Assembly (NCBI GenBank): GCA_948470475.1
Contig: OX419343.1
Location: 25,864,378 to 25,928,377 of the forward strand
DNA length: 64,000 nucleotides
DNA from: Galaxea fascicularis
Taxonomy: Eukaryota; Cnidaria; Anthozoa; Scleractinia; Euphylliidae
Direction: 5' to 3'
Of the stretch, positions 30,801-46,400 are shown one piece after another. The position numbers and the translations under genes are program-made. The notes below the pieces were generated by a model. That model ran no database searches. It worked only from the letters and a program-made list of their open reading frames with translations, and was not told the origin of the DNA. The stretch's first letter is position 1. Every line of letters starts with the position of its first letter.

Positions 30801-33800
30801 GGTTATGTGACTGTTTCATGTTGTGTTAAGCAAATGACACTGAGTATAATCTTTTGAAGGACTGAAAGGCAGAAATTAGCATCACTTTTAAGTTATAGCT
30901 AGAGGATGCGGATGCCATATCAATGTTAATCACACATGTTTCTTCATTGCTTCTTGCATTGTTAGTTGATTCTGACTGAGAGAGGCTGGTTAAGAAATAA
31001 GGCTACTGTCTTACATGAAGGAGAAGGAAGCATCAGGATAATCAAATGGAGATCAACTCTAATAGCATGGGCTAATGATTCTGTAAGCTGAAGTAACTAT
31101 ATACATTACTAGGGGTGGCAAATGATACCTCTAAAATCTTGGGTCTCGTAAACCTTTTCATCTGATCTCCAAATCTCAACAGCCTTTGCAAAGAGTCTCG
31201 AAGTCTCATTTGTAGTGCATTTATTTTGATCTTGAAGAGTCGCATGTTTGGTCTCAGTCTTGGGTTTTCAAACAAGGGTCTTGGCATCTCTGCGAGTCTC
31301 AAATTTTACCATTTGGCACTCCTATCACTATATACCTTAAACTGCCTCTCCCCTTTTCTATTCTCATTTCTAGACAGAAGGACCAGATTTGGAGGAAAGT
31401 TCTGTTTCTTTTTCACTTTTCTTCTTTCCAAAAACTGTTTTTTTTATGTTACTAACAGTACATTTTTCACCATGGACATTCTCAATACAAACAATAAAAT
31501 TAGACCCTCCTACCATGATATACACTGTATGTGTGATGACTTTCCCAGAGAATAGTTTAATCGAACTGAAATAATATTAGTGTCCATCTTAGTGTTGCTC
31601 TGGTGACATTAGTTTATTATTCAATAATGCAATCTGTAGATGTGCAAGCCAATTTGCTTTTCCTGTTCTGTGATTCAGGAAGTCAAGGTCTTTGATATGA
31701 AGTCTCAGCGAGTAATAACTCACATAAAAAGAGAACATGGGAAGTAAGTGTAAACACAGTACTGTTGCAGGGCTCAAAATTAACTTTTTCGTCCAGGGGC
31801 CAGCAGGCGACTAGAGAGAAAAATATGGTTGCCAAATCAAAACTTTTGGTCGCCATTTTTTTTTACCTTGCTTTGCACGAAAGCAAGATATTTTGACTGC
31901 TTACAGTTCCACTCAAATGTAAGTTACCACCTCTCATCTCGTTTCTCGCGAGACGAGTCTCGTTTCTCGCTAGACAGTTCTCGTTTCCTGAGAGAGTACA
32001 TAAATGCACTTGGCATTATTTTGTTGCTTGGTTATGGGAGTGATATGTTTTAAGGAAAGTTTAAGATAGAAGAAAGAAATTTTATTTTGTGTGAACAAAA
32101 TTTAAAGTTTCTAGTGACCATTTCCAGATGATCTTCTGTCTCAAAGGTGGAAGTCAAGTTGATCATTTTGGGACCAGAAGCGAGTCTCCATTTGCCGACC
32201 AGTTCAAAAAAACTAGTCTCCAATTCGAAATTTCTGGTTGCATCGGTGACCAGTGAGTCACAATTTCAAGCCCTGTGTTGTAATCCACAATACTATATAT
32301 AATAGAATAACACATTTCAGGCACTTATTGTTAGTACTTTCTAGTAAATTATACCAAAGTCAAGCATTTGGCAATTTGCAGTTTGTCTATGTGTGTAGTG
32401 CAGTACTGTCATGAAATTTATTGAAAACTTCTGGATTTTTTCCAGCTATAGACCTGAGCTTTATCGTTGCTGTTTGTGTTGGAGAGATGACATAACCCTT
32501 CTGATTGGTTGGGCAGACATAGTTCAGGTAAGATGGGGTTTCTTACTGATCACAAGCTGCCCAAACTGATTTCTAGCTTGAACAGGTTGATATGATATTT
32601 CAGTATTTTCTCTTTCAGATTTGTGTTGTGAAAGAAAGAGTGATTCAGAGATCTGACCTCCCTCCTCTGGTTGTAGAAATAGGTGGGTCCATACATGTTT
32701 TGACACTGACTGTGTATATTCTTACAATTTTTGTCAGGATTATATACTTCAATCAACCATCTGGTATGTTGGGTTTGAATATTGTAAGCCATTGGAAGTC
32801 TCCACGGGTTGCACTTCTTATGGGGAACTAAAATGTTGTACATTCAGTTAAAACAGTCTATCTCAGTAATTCAGTCTGCCTCAATACTCCTCTAGCTTAA
32901 GATGTGTTCCAGGCAACAGGTAAAAGTCAACTTCCATCATCGCCAGCATTTCTTCGTTATTTTGCAGTTGCCAGGTTTAAGACGGATTACTATATTTCTG
33001 GAATTGCATATCTCAAAAACGACTTGGTAAGGTTTGAAAAAGCTAACACACTCTGTTCATGTTGCCTGGTCAAGAAAAACATTAAATTCAAACTTGTATA
33101 TTTTTTCAGGTGATCCTTTCTTACATGACAAATATTGAGGCTGGCACAAGTAAGGTAATATTTCAAAGTGAAATTCATTATGAGAAGAGTAAGTTTTGTT
33201 GTGAGTGCATATCACAGTACATTGCTATGTGCAATCACAATAATGATTTTTACGATTATTACTCTTTGATTGTGATCGTTAGGATACAATATTAACCCAA
33301 ACTATAAGTTTTTGACACTTATTTGAACATTACAGCAAAGATAGAATCTTTAACAGATACTCTCCGTGGTCCCCTTCATGTTTGTTCAGTAATGTGCGGG
33401 TTTGGAATACATCCATACCCCTCACATGGAAGGTTGTTTGGTTTGCAGCCCCCCCCCTCCCCCCTTGGAATTTCCATTGACCTTTTGGGGGAGGGATATG
33501 GATATGTTCTATGACTGCACAATTTGCTCATACAGATGCTGTAAAGACAAGTGGAGAAATTAACCGGCTTATCTTTCTGCATTCTACACTAACAGAAAGG
33601 CAAGCATGTCGCTGCAAACAGACCTCAGCTAAGGATAGTGACACCGCGTGGCCTCAATGAACCCGAGGAGATATCTGCTGATGCCCTGTCAGTGCGTGGC
33701 TTTGAACAGTACCGCTGTGATGACTATCATTTGGGTAGGTTGTTGTCCACTGATGTTCCACTTGATCATTTACTTTTTGATGAACCAGTAACCAGGTGGA

Positions 33801-34393
33801 GTATACTTTGGAAGATTGACTAGCACAAATGTACGTGTTGACTGAGGGACTAACCTGGTGAATTTGTGTGTGACTGAATAACAGAATGTGGTGTTCCAGA
33901 AAAATTCCATACCGCCCCTCCCCCAACAGAAGGTTTATTGGTTTGCACCCCCCCCCCAACCCCTCTGAAAAATTCCAATTTAGGTTTCTTTAAAAACATT
34001 TGCCTTTGACCCCACCCCTCTCCCCCTTGGAATATTCATTGCCCTTCCATTTTGTTTTATTGTGGGGGGAGGGTTGGGTATGGATGTTGTCTGGAACTGC
34101 ACGACGGGTGATTGGCAGACTGAATGCATTAAACATGTCCTGTCTTTCTGGCTGTCTGGCTTTATGACTAACTCTCTGACTTAAAACTCTTGTTATTTAA
34201 ACAAGAACAGTGGTAGATGTAGTTGTGCTAAGTAAAGGAAACTAAAAAGTATTAAACAAAAGTAAAAGTACCCAGTATCACAAAAATAAAACAGGATTTC
34301 TAATAAGTTAACAACTGCCTCGCATAGTGGAGGTTAGGTGCCTGAGATATCCAGGAGCTTCCACTATTGGCAGCCAACTCCTAGATGGAGACA

Positions 34394-34440
<47 letters not shown>

Positions 34441-34462
34441 CGGAAGGTGAAACAGGCACCCA

Positions 34463-34497
<35 letters not shown>

Positions 34498-37400
34498 CAG
34501 GGGAGGGAAGACAGCCTCCAAGGAGTCCCCACGCTCAGCAGAAATGCTAACGCTGAGAAACACTGACTAAAAAACGCCAACAAACCGCTGCAATGCCCAA
34601 GGAGCAAGAACATGAGGAATCCTGGTGCATGCGCATATCTAACAAACCACTGACCGCGCGGGTAAAACTTGTGCTCCTGGTTGTTAACTCTGTTAAATTG
34701 CATTTAACTACATTTAAATTAACCATACTAAAGTCAAGCAGGATAAACTGGTTTAGGTTAGAGTTAAAGTTATCCGTGGTTGTAGTTATCAGTGAAGGTT
34801 TTGCTAGTTTCTTGTAAAGCAAATTTATTTGTGAAAGTGGTAAATGACAACTTTGATTGTTTTTGTGTGGAGGAAGATGAGATGATAACAAGCTAATTAG
34901 CTAAATAACACTGACAGCAACAACAATTTATTATTTTTATTGAATAGTTTAATAATCAGAAACAAACTGATCAATGCATTTAAAACCATTTAGAATTGAA
35001 TTATAAATTTTTGCCCTGTTATCAGCCTTCCTTCATGATGATCTGGACAGCACAGCCTCTCACTGTTATGTGTATAAGGGTATGTAAAAAAAGATCCCAA
35101 CACATGGATTTGCTTTCACAAGATTCTTTTTTATAAGGTTCCATGGGTTCCATTTTCATGTTCTGTCCACACAAAAGCAGTCTTCAGAATGGATCTTTTG
35201 AAAACCCAAACTTGTGAAAAGTCATCCATGTGGAAAACTTAAAAATGTTAATTCCTACAGTGGCTTCTTAAAAAAATAATTAGTGCTGGTAATCAGTTTC
35301 TTAAATGATTGATTTACACTTTCAAAACTTGAAAAGATTATTATTTTTACCATTAACCTTCAGACTCGAGCATAGAGAATAACCACTAAATTACTTATAA
35401 TACTCTAAAACATGCCAATGTTTTCTCTAAAGTACACTTCTCAAGGTGAACAACTCTTGTTTAAATATGCATTTGTCTAAATAAAGTATGATTAAGAATT
35501 TAAACAATCCCTTAACAACTATGGATATTTGCTGTGAGATAGAAGTCATTAATCACAAACTTAGCCTCTACTGAACCTTGTGACATCACCTAAGTACCAT
35601 ACATTGTCTATTAACACTGTAATAACAATGCTGTTAGAACAATTGCAAATAACTTATCTTGTTGGTGTAGGCGGCAAGATACATCTCTTTAAAGCAGTCA
35701 GTCATGTAGATAGGCACATTCTTTATAACAACAGACTGCCATCTTGCACCCACGACACATTGTGTTGATACATCCAAAGGTATCTGTTCTGTTTCTTCTC
35801 ACAGAAAATGTTGCAGAGGAGAACCTGTTTTACATTGTTAGTCCTAAAGACCTTGTGCTGGCCAAGGTTTGTTTTGATAAATTTTGATAGATGTCTTTGT
35901 GTTTTTGTGCGGTATCTTTTCACATTTGCCTTTGGATTGGTTATAGCCAGAGGCCAGGGTTTTTGTTAACATTTTCATCAGCTGTTGTAGTTCTGTATAA
36001 TTGTAAAAACTATCTCATATTATTACTGTAACTTCTTTGTAGCCAAGGAACATTGATGATCACATCAAGTGGCTTATTGACCATGGCAAATATGAGGTAA
36101 GCACAGCCAAAGATACTTCCCAGAATTGTGAAGTATTGACAGTATGGTATTGCAGTCAGGTGGTTTGATCAGCCTCTCTGGCTAATGAATAAATGGTAAT
36201 CAAAACTGGATATTTGGAATGGTAATTTATTCATCGCCAGTCATCAGCGAACTTAAAGCCCCGGGTAAACGATCAATTATTTTCTTCCAACATCGTGTTG
36301 AATGAGCATGTTTGGCTGTTTAGCCGGGGCTTAAGGACAGCCATTACTTTTGTCTCGGACAGAAACTGAAGTTTAACCTTTTATTTGTAGACTTGTTGTT
36401 TACCATTGAGAACTGAAAGACCCTTTTGTCATTTGTCCAGTTGCTATCGGCTTTAACTTCCTGTTTGTAGCAGAAACCTGTGGACTAATGATCACTTAAA
36501 GAATCCTTGAAGTAGTTTCACTTGTGATCTGTGTCATTCACGTCGTTTTGGTCATTTTTTTCCTAGGATGCCCTGGTCGCAGCTGAGACCAACAGTAAAG
36601 AGGTTAGGAAGCACAACCAACAGGTCAGTCACTGCATTTTGTATTATTACATTTGTTGGTAAAAATATATTGTGGTGCCTGCTTGTGAAAGTCAAATGGC
36701 GTAAAGTTATTTGTTTTTTGATCTCGATTTAACCCTGTAAACCCTAAGAGTGATCAGTATCAACTTTCTCCTTGTAACATCAGCGCTTTATGAAACAGAG
36801 GGGTCACGAGAATTAAGGAGAAGATCACACGAGATGAATTTGCTTGATATTTGAACGTCTCCCCTACTTCTACAGAAATGTGTGGGAGCAACAATTGAGA
36901 AGTTAACTTTTGATCTTATTAAGGGTTGATATTGCTTTTGTTTTTTACACATGCAGGATATTGGAAGAGCTTACCTGAAGTCTCTGATGGAAGACGGAAA
37001 GTATCAGACGGCTGCCAGGTTTGTTTAAAATGAGCGACCAAAAATGTATTTTAATTTTGCCGAAAAACATTTTCATCACACTAGTCACTACACTGCCCAT
37101 GCTCTTGTGCCACAGTATCAACTTACTGATTTTTTCTTCACATCTTGTTAGGGTGTGTGTGAAAGTCTTGGGTAATGACAAGAAACTGTGGGAAGACGAA
37201 GTGTACAAGTTTGCCCGGAAACATCAGTTGGAGGTGCGTCATAAGCATTGATGTTGATTTCCGATGTTGCATTACACAGGCAAGCGAAAATAAGCGATAG
37301 AAATGAACAACATTTCGTTGTCATCGTCATGACGGTATTTTCACTTATTTTCACTTGTCTGTGTTTCACCAAACCGTTGCTTATGAAGGTTTTGCGTCAC

Positions 37401-40400
37401 CTTTTGCTTTGTGTACGTTTTATTTGTGGTACGGATAATGAGGTAGTGTAATTTCGTAGAAAATTGAGGACTTTATGAGATTGTGGTGAGTCGAGGTGAG
37501 GGGGTTCGCTCAGGTTGAACTGTTCATAATTGCTTGAGAAACAAGTGAAGTTTCCCTTCCCAAAAGAGGAGTGTAGCATTTCTCAAATGGCGTCGAGTGA
37601 GAAAAATGTCGTACAACTTACAGTTTAGTGAAGCAGAAAGTGTTCCGAAATTGGGCAAATTTTTGCTATTCTCACGAAAATTCACGTACCAGCCGAACTT
37701 GATGTAAAATGATGTACTTTAAATTGACGACTTTGGCTTTCTGTTTTTTTCCTATCAGGCCATTGCACCGTATATTCCCACAGACACAGTGAAGCTGAGT
37801 TCAGCAATTTATGAGATGGTGTTATACGACTTTCTCAAGAAAGATTACAAGGTGATTGAGTATACTCTGCGTGCTTTCATATTTACACTTCGGAAAACCG
37901 GACTTGGCAGATGTCGCAGATATTTAAAAGCAAAAGCCCGTCACTGTTCTAAATCTCATCAAATTAAAGAATGCGTTTTGACACACTTGTCCTCTAAAAT
38001 TCTTAAGAGAAACAATATTATTTTTCAAATACCGTCACCAGTATGTGATGACATCACTTTATGCGTGTCATCTGATTGGCTATGAACAGTGTGTCACGTG
38101 GCACCAGCCAGTGTTTTATTGGTTGTTACTACAAAGCACAATTAGTTCACTGCGGACATGATAACACAGACCGTCTGATACTGGTTCTGCTACCTTCTAG
38201 GTTCTTCCTAGTCTCTTTTGATTTATGGTTTATTACAAGTGTTTTTCTTATGATGGCGGTTTAACCCGGTGCTCCAGCATAAGTACTCAGTCGTAATTAA
38301 AAGCACTGACGGCAACCGTTGCAAAGCGCGGGAAAAGATATGGGCGTTGCCGTTTCAAGCTCGGGAAAATCTGTTGTCCCGTAAACGTTTCGGGCCCTAA
38401 AAGCCATTTCAAAAGCTGCGATCCGCTTATTCTAAAAAACTGGCCTTTCATTATGATTTCAAGATACGAAAGGGCAAACTTAATGTAAAATTTCATCCCT
38501 GGAAACGTCTTCGTTATTTAGATACGTGGGGACTCATAGCACCCGAAATAGGCCCGAAGAGTTTCGGGACTTTCGAGAAACGGACCCCTGTGCCCATTGA
38601 AGAGCGGGAAATCAGGCGGGCCGGGTCCAGAAAAGCGCTGGAAATATTTAGCGACATTAATCATCATCTGCTGTCAAGCTCACATTTTGCGCCAGCAAAT
38701 TGACCCTTAATTTGTGTTGTAGAAATTTCAAGCACTTATCAAGGATTGGCCTACTGATCTGTACAGTGTTCAGCCGATTATCAGTGCTGTGCAGGTTAGT
38801 TTAGAGGACTTGACGGCAAACGTCCTGTCTGATCATCTTAGAAACCCAGGGTCGAGTTGCTCGAAGCATGGTTAGCGCTAACCGAGGTTAAATACCATGA
38901 CAACCTATAGGTTTTAACAACAACAACAACAACAACAACAACAATACCTTTATTTAAGTCTCAAATCGTTCTAGCTGAACACGAGTGCTCTACTAATTGG
39001 GGAGACTGTTAATCAAATAAACTCTAAATTAAATCAAATGTTGGTTTTTGAAGAGAGGGGAAAACCGGAGTACCCGGAGAAAAACCTCTCGGAGCAGAGT
39101 AGAGAACCAACAAACTCAGCCCACTTATGACACCGAGTGCGGGAATCGAACCCGGGACACATTGGTGGAAGGCGAGCGCTCTCACCACTGCGCCAACCCT
39201 GCTCCTCAACTTAACCAATGGTTAGCGCTAACCAGGCTTCGAGCAACTCGGCCCAGTAAATACGATTATTATTATTAAGAGACAAACAGTTAAACCAACC
39301 ATTATGTCATGCCTTTCCTGTCTTTGTAGGATCAGCTGGAAAAAGATGCTGACAATCGCGTTTTACTGGAAACGCTGGGAGAGCTGTGAGTCATTTTGGG
39401 GTTGTCTTTAATTTGTTTTCGTTGTGCTCAAGTTATCGCAGGTTTTTTTACCTTTTATTCAGTAACTGGAATTCCTCTTTTCTTATTCCATCACAGCTAC
39501 ACTCGACAAACAAGATACGACAAGGGACTAGCAATATATCTCAAGTACGTTATAAATGAGGAACGCCTGTCGTAAACGTTGTATTGTGGTGGTTGTTTTA
39601 CTTCAATGCATGCAAAGCTCGAGAGAGTTTGCTGAGCTTTATTGGGGGGGGGGGGGGGGGCAATCACCACTCAAAAAAGATTTTTTTCTTTCATTTTTTT
39701 TAACTTAGAAGTTGTAGAAATAGTCCTTAAATTTGAAAAATCTTTAAAAGTCGTCATATTTGTTTCAAAAGGAATTAAGGCATCATTATCAAAACAGCCC
39801 CACTTCAAACTTAATCAGTAAACAGAACATGAAAATCGTGCATGAGTTTTTCAAAATGTGCCTTTTTGAAGAATTTGCCATCCTTTCTCCAGATCCTATT
39901 GTTTGCGGAAAGTCTTCTCTTCGTTTCAATTCACAGATAGAGGCATAATCTTGTTCTTTTAGCCTCGCGTTTCATTTGATCGCCCGCTCAAGGTTTTCGT
40001 AAAACACCACATGAGGGCCGACGCAAAAATCGCAGACGGTCTGTTTTGTCTTGTAAAGTTCCTGACTTTTGTCTTGGTGTATCTGCCACTTACACAGTTT
40101 AAATCTTTATCATTTTTCATTTGTATTCTACAGGCTTGGACACAGTGATGTGTTTAATCTGATTCATAAACACAACTTGTTCAATTCAATTCAAGACAAG
40201 ATCATTATGCTCATGGAGTTTGATAAAGAGGTATCTGTGGTCTGTACTGATTACTTCTTTGCTTGCTTTGGATCAAGAATTGTCGCTGCTAGTGCCGTAG
40301 AATTGTTGTACAATTTACTGCGCCGCGTCCATTGGCGAACGTTTTGAATAGATCAGAGCATCGAACGTTCTGAACAGATCTGAGCAACGCTCTATTGTCG

Positions 40401-43400
40401 TATCGATTAACAACGTTCAACTATTTTGTTTGGCACCAACAAAAAAGATGTTCAACAGCCCGTGTAGTATTGCTACTTGTTTTATAATATACCACTTTCA
40501 TTACCTTCCATTTGCTGTTCTTCATTTCTTTTTAGAAAGCCGTGAAGATGTTGATTGACAATGTTGACAAAGTTCCAGTAAGTGAGATCCTGTAGTAAAG
40601 TTACCTAATCAGTTGCCTACTTGCTCCTTGGACGTTTTGTTGTTTTCCTCTAGCATTTCAGTTTTTCACCATTCAGTAGGTCATGTCGTACGTTGTTTCT
40701 TTACATGAAGTTAAATATCGGGAATGCACCGACATGGGTTTGTGTGGGCTCAAAATCCTGATTTCATTTTAAGACTTCGTGTACCCGCTGTATAAGAACT
40801 CAGCACTCTACTTTATTTATGTCACTTTGATACTCGTCCCGTACGGTAAACAAACTCCGTCCCAGAACGGTTCTTACAAAGGAAAATTACAAAAATATAT
40901 TACGGATAGGACGACAGAAAACTTGCAACAATACAAGAAACATGCGGCCAAAATACAAACGTACCTTATCGGTGACTCTACGTACGACACAGAAAAAACT
41001 AGCAGAAGCGAAAAGCTAAACTAAACAACCTGACTTGAACTATAAGCAACGAGACGAAAATGAAAAACCTGCACAAAAAAGATCGGCTTTAAAGAACTAA
41101 GACAAGCAAAGGAGGTATGAGCGTACATGGACATGAAAAAGTTACGTAATGAAACAAAAGGAAAACAAATAAAAGTATTGAAACGGTTACGCAACTGCGG
41201 TAACACTTCGACCGAGTTCAATTCCTGTATTTAGTCGCTTGTGTTTCTTTTTCAGGTTGAAGACGTTGTTCGACAGCTCAACAAAAGATCAGAACTGCTT
41301 CACGTGGTAGGTACTGTAGCCAGCGCTGGGCATGCTCTAAAGTCTATACTCAGATTTGTTTGTTTATGTTGTTGTTTTTCAGTACTTGGACGCGCTGTTT
41401 ATCAAGGATCCGCAAGCTGGAATGGATTACCATGAACTGCAGGTGCACATGACAAATATTTTGTTTGCTTCGTTGTCCTACCATTCTAATCCTATTTTTT
41501 CGCCGATAGAGTCATCCCTTTGCGACCACCTCCTGTGAGCGACTACCTGTCATAAACGACCTCTTTTCCAAAAGTTTTCAAGTCAAATCACTTTAGATGG
41601 AACCTCTCGAAAGCGCATGCGATCGCTTTTACGGATGACTGTTTTGAAACTTTTATCGTTTTTAGCCTCCCGCAGGCGACTATTTGACGTAAGGGAGCTT
41701 AAGCAACGACGACGACGACGGCAACGAGAACGTCATTTCAAAATATGACTTCTCGTTTTCGTAAGTTTTTCGTGATTATTCCAGTTTGTTTAACATGCAA
41801 AATGCTGGCGAGCTGTCCAGGGTCTCAATTACTGTGAACGGTGTAAAAGCAAAGAAAAAGAAAGAAAAACTTGCCGTCATGCGCTCACGTTCTCGAGAAA
41901 ACCTAAAATATTTGGTCATTTCACGTTGTTGTTTTGCAGAGGACGGTAAAGAAATGTACCAAAATGTAAACGCACGTGCAGAGTATTGTTTTTGCGCATT
42001 TAGCCCATTGTTTTGTGGCGTTCTCGTTGCCGTTGCCATCCTCGTTGCTTAAGCTCCCTAAAATCTGCTGTATCTCTCCCGAGAGGAAATTGGAAAATGT
42101 GTCGGTGTAACATATTGACCACATCATTACACCACACGTAAGTCTCACAGTCGGAGCTGTGGGAAATGGTTCCCGAAATAGACTTACGGCATGAATAAAA
42201 CATTGATTTCCATATGCAAATTACCCAAAATTGGGAACCCTGTGGCCTGACCTCTCGTAAGTGACCACCTCCCGTAAGAGAGGGCCTACACTTGACATTC
42301 TTGGTGGTCGCCTACGAGACGTTCGACTGTGTTCTCGAATGGTGGTTGATCTTGCTATGACACATGTCATGGAAACATGAGAAAATATGCTACCATTCGC
42401 GAGGATCCTGGCCCGTGTGATTGGTTAAGCAAAAAAATATACATCAGCTGAGCATGTCGTATGATGTTTCCTCGATTGACTAGAGATAAAAGTTACCTGA
42501 ACGGCAGTGATGGTTAATGTGGACGATCCATTCAAAGTAATAGTCCTTTCCCCTTTTTTCTAGATTCCTCTATACGCGGAGTACGACCGTCCCAAGCTTC
42601 TTACGTTTCTACGGAACAGCAACTATTATCCTTTACAAAAGGTGAAAATACGAGTCCATTTCATACACTTCCCTTGACTGGGTATATGTAAAACACTTTG
42701 CAGTATTTCTGAATTGCATCCATAGAAAATTTACGTACAACAATAGGCCATTTTACAGTTGTTCGCTCAGTGACCTGGCCTATGAATGGCAGCGAGGTTG
42801 CCAGTGACCTTGTTTTGATAGAGACCTCACTGCTTTTATCATGTAAATCATGTTGTTGTAATGCTAACTAGTCTGCATTTACATAAGAAAAACAGAAAGG
42901 TTTGTATCAAAACAAGGTCACCCTCAGCCTCGCTTCCATTCACAGGCCAGGTAACTCAGCCACAACTGTAAAATGGTCTATTGAAGAAGAACAGGAAGAT
43001 CAGGAATCGGGAATTGACACATTTCAATTTTGTTTTGCTTAATGTTGCCTGACATCTTCTAGAACTCCTGTTGTTAGCAAAGTCAAACATGAGTTTCCGT
43101 GGTGTTTTCTGCGCTCGAAAGCCGATTTTTCTTCGTTCTTCCTCCCCCCCCCCCCTCCCCCCTCGCTTTTTTCATTTTTCTCTCCCCCTCTTCCCGGGCA
43201 TCCAAAATTCGGAAATCGGCTTTCGAGCGCTGAAAACCCCAGGGAAACGCTTGCTACATAGGGTAATCCATTCCTGATTTTTCTGTAGGCTTTGAACGAA
43301 TGCGAGCAGAGACATTTGGTGCCGGAGATGGTTTTCCTTCTCAGTGAGTACTTCGTGTTGATGTAATGTTAAAAAAACAGCAGCATTGTTTTATCGGGTT

Positions 43401-46400
43401 TAAAAACACGAGGCGTAGACGAGTTTTTTTATACCCAATAAAACACGTCTGCGAGTTTTTTGAACAGCTTCAAAAACGTTTGTAGTAGATCTATTCATTT
43501 GTAGAATAATCGTTGGGTTTATTATTATTTTTCCAGATAAAATCGGCTGTAAAATTTAACCGTGTCTATATCAGTCATAAAGACACTCATTAAATATTAA
43601 TTTATTTTGTATTTCCTTCAGTTTATGAATTATTAATGAGTTTTTGAATAAATAACCAAATACGAAATGATTAATGTGTAATATGTTTTCCTTTAAACAC
43701 TCACGATATTCGTCTGGTTTGCCAGGTCGTATGGGCAACAACAAGCAAGCATTGCAGCTGATTATTCAGGAGGAAAAGGACGTCGAAAAGGTGAAGTTGT
43801 TCTGTTGATTATCGGAGTTAATCTCCTTACAGTTCTCACATATTTCGTATGTTACATGTAGGGAGAATTTGTATAAACGGACAAAACATCCTGCTGATCA
43901 TTTCTTGTATTCTCATTCCCTGTATTATTGATGAACTAGTGATATGGTAAGGAGAAGTTAGATTGTGATCATTATTGCAGGTTCACGGGTTCTTTGGTTA
44001 TCAGAGTTAGTCTTGTGTTTTTGCGTAGAGTAGCATAAGGGTACCTCACACGTGTGTTTCGTAGTGTTTAATTATAATCCGTTAATTCCCAATATCAACG
44101 TGTGTATTCTCTTTACAGATCTCATATATTTCATATGTTACATGTAGGGAGAATTTGTATAAACGTTAACTCAGCTGATCCCTGGTGATCATTCCTGTAG
44201 TTTCATTCCCTGTATTAATGACGATCTGGTGATATGGTAAGAAGAGGTCGGATGGTCGTCTCCGTTGAGGCTTAATTTTTACCTCAGATTACACAGTGCG
44301 AAAGACACGTGGTATTGCGGCCTCTCAATGGACTTTCAGTGGCAGAATATGACTTTGACAATGAGAATTAGCGTTTTAAGATAACGAGAATTAGAGAAGT
44401 TCGTGACGATTATTTAAACAAAGTCTTACTTAGACCGTGGTTAAGGACCTCTACGTACAATTTATAACTGAGTGGGTTATTTAAAGGAAATGTTATTGTA
44501 GTCTGCGACATATGCCTGACTGACTTTAATTATGGTGAAGAACGCCTACAGGTTCAGGTTAGCGAGATTGGAATCTAGTTAGACATGTTACACTGTGCTT
44601 TTGATATACCTCGTCTAAACTTCGACCCTTACGCGAATGATACACGGTTCAACATTTGTTGAGTAACAAATGTTGCGCCAACTTGTTGAACGGAATAGAA
44701 CCAAGCTCTATTTTCGTTCAACAACTTTCAACATGTTGAACGGCATATTTCAACGTTCAAAATCACATGATGCACTGTTCAACATTTGTTGGACAGCAGC
44801 TATAACATTTGTTGGTCAACAAATGTTGAACCGTGTATCATTCGCTTCATCGTTTTGAGGTAATTATCGGCAATTGATGGCTAACCTTGTTTCTTTGTCG
44901 ACAGGCCATTGAATTCGCTAAGGACCAAGATGATGAAGAGTTATGGGACGATCTTATCAATTATTCTTTGGACAAACCAGGTATTTATTTCGTTTCTGGT
45001 TGGTTCCAAAAAACGGTCTCACTTTCTGGCTTTCGTTAAGAAAATATGTGACTTTTGTAGACTATATTTGCGTCACCCGTCACAGTGACAAACTTTGTCT
45101 TTATCAATTTTGTGTTTTTCCTATGTAGAGTTCATCACTGGTTTGTTACAGAATATCGGAACTCACGTCGATCCGATCAAACTCATTCAGGTATGGCTCT
45201 GATTTGTGAATTCGCCACCAAGCGCAAAGTAGGAAACACGACTTGCAGCAAATTTCCGACATCGTGACCACTTTTGGGAAAAATTTCAAGATAGGAGTTC
45301 GAGATGGCTAACTAGGTTACGTCTCTTTTTCTTTGACAGAGGATTCCAGAAGGAATGGAAATTCCTGGTCTGAGAGACTCACTGGTGAAAATTCTGCAGG
45401 ATTTCAATTTGCAGGTAAATGTTAACTTTTGAGGTTACGTTAATCTCAAGTACCTAGGCGGTAGTGGCCCTTTTATGAATACCATCAAGCTTTTTACTTG
45501 GTCTTTAAGGGTATGTTTACACCAGTGTCTTTGAAAACAAATGAGTACTAGCGTTGTTTTTTCCAGATCTCGCTTCGTGAAGGTTGCAAAAAGATTCTTG
45601 TCAAGGACAGGTAAGAAACACTCGAGAAAAGTTGTCCACTTTTTTCGAAAGTCTTGGTGTTATGAAAGCCCTTGCGGCAATATTTGCCGAGACATTGTCC
45701 ATTGTCTTCAGATGTTAGTCGTCTGAACGGTTCCGTTATGCTGCTTTGTTGTTGTGTATCCTAAAAAACCACTCCTGGCTCGTGGTCAATCAGAACTGAG
45801 TAGTTGGAATTCTTGTGTTTGTGTTCTGCAGCGTTTCATTGCTACAGCGGTTGAGTAAAGTACAGCAGAAGGGAGTGTCTGTAGACGGTACGTGTTTGAG
45901 TGTAATCTACGTGAATGAAACTCGGAGTTCCCAGTAAGGGAGTACAACTATGATCTTCTTGCGCCATCCCTCTCCCATGTTACTGAACATTGCCGATGAT
46001 ATCTACAGATGTAGAACAAGACGTTGTTGAGGGAGAGGATGTTCACGTTTGTGTAAAGAATGGGTTCAAATGTAGAATGGGTCGTAGTTGCGGTCATTTT
46101 TAAGTGTTTGTTACCTTAGAACTGACTGAAAGCTTTGTATTCGTAGATGAAACCAAGTGCCACGTGTGTCAAGGAACGGTTATTGTGGAAGGTCAGTGTT
46201 GAATCACAATCTTTTCAGTTTACCAATCACGCAGTCCTTTGGTGGTCACGTAAACTTTTAGTTTACATCCAGTCTTTATGGTAGCTTTCAAATCTCTTCA
46301 CTGATCTGGGAAGTCAGTACTAATATTTCTTTTCAGACCGAAGACTTTTTAGCAAAAATCATGTTTGGTCATCGTATATTGATGAGAGGTTTGGTCTGTT

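Noticed and set aside
34308..34703. 131-codon minus-strand ORF
   Set aside because: There is no recognisable family, start context or splicing. It is probably open only because of local base composition.
41786..42052. 88-codon ORF in VPS41 intron 26
   Set aside because: It lies wholly inside the 366-bp TAA-flanked MITE, and its ends are the inverted repeats.
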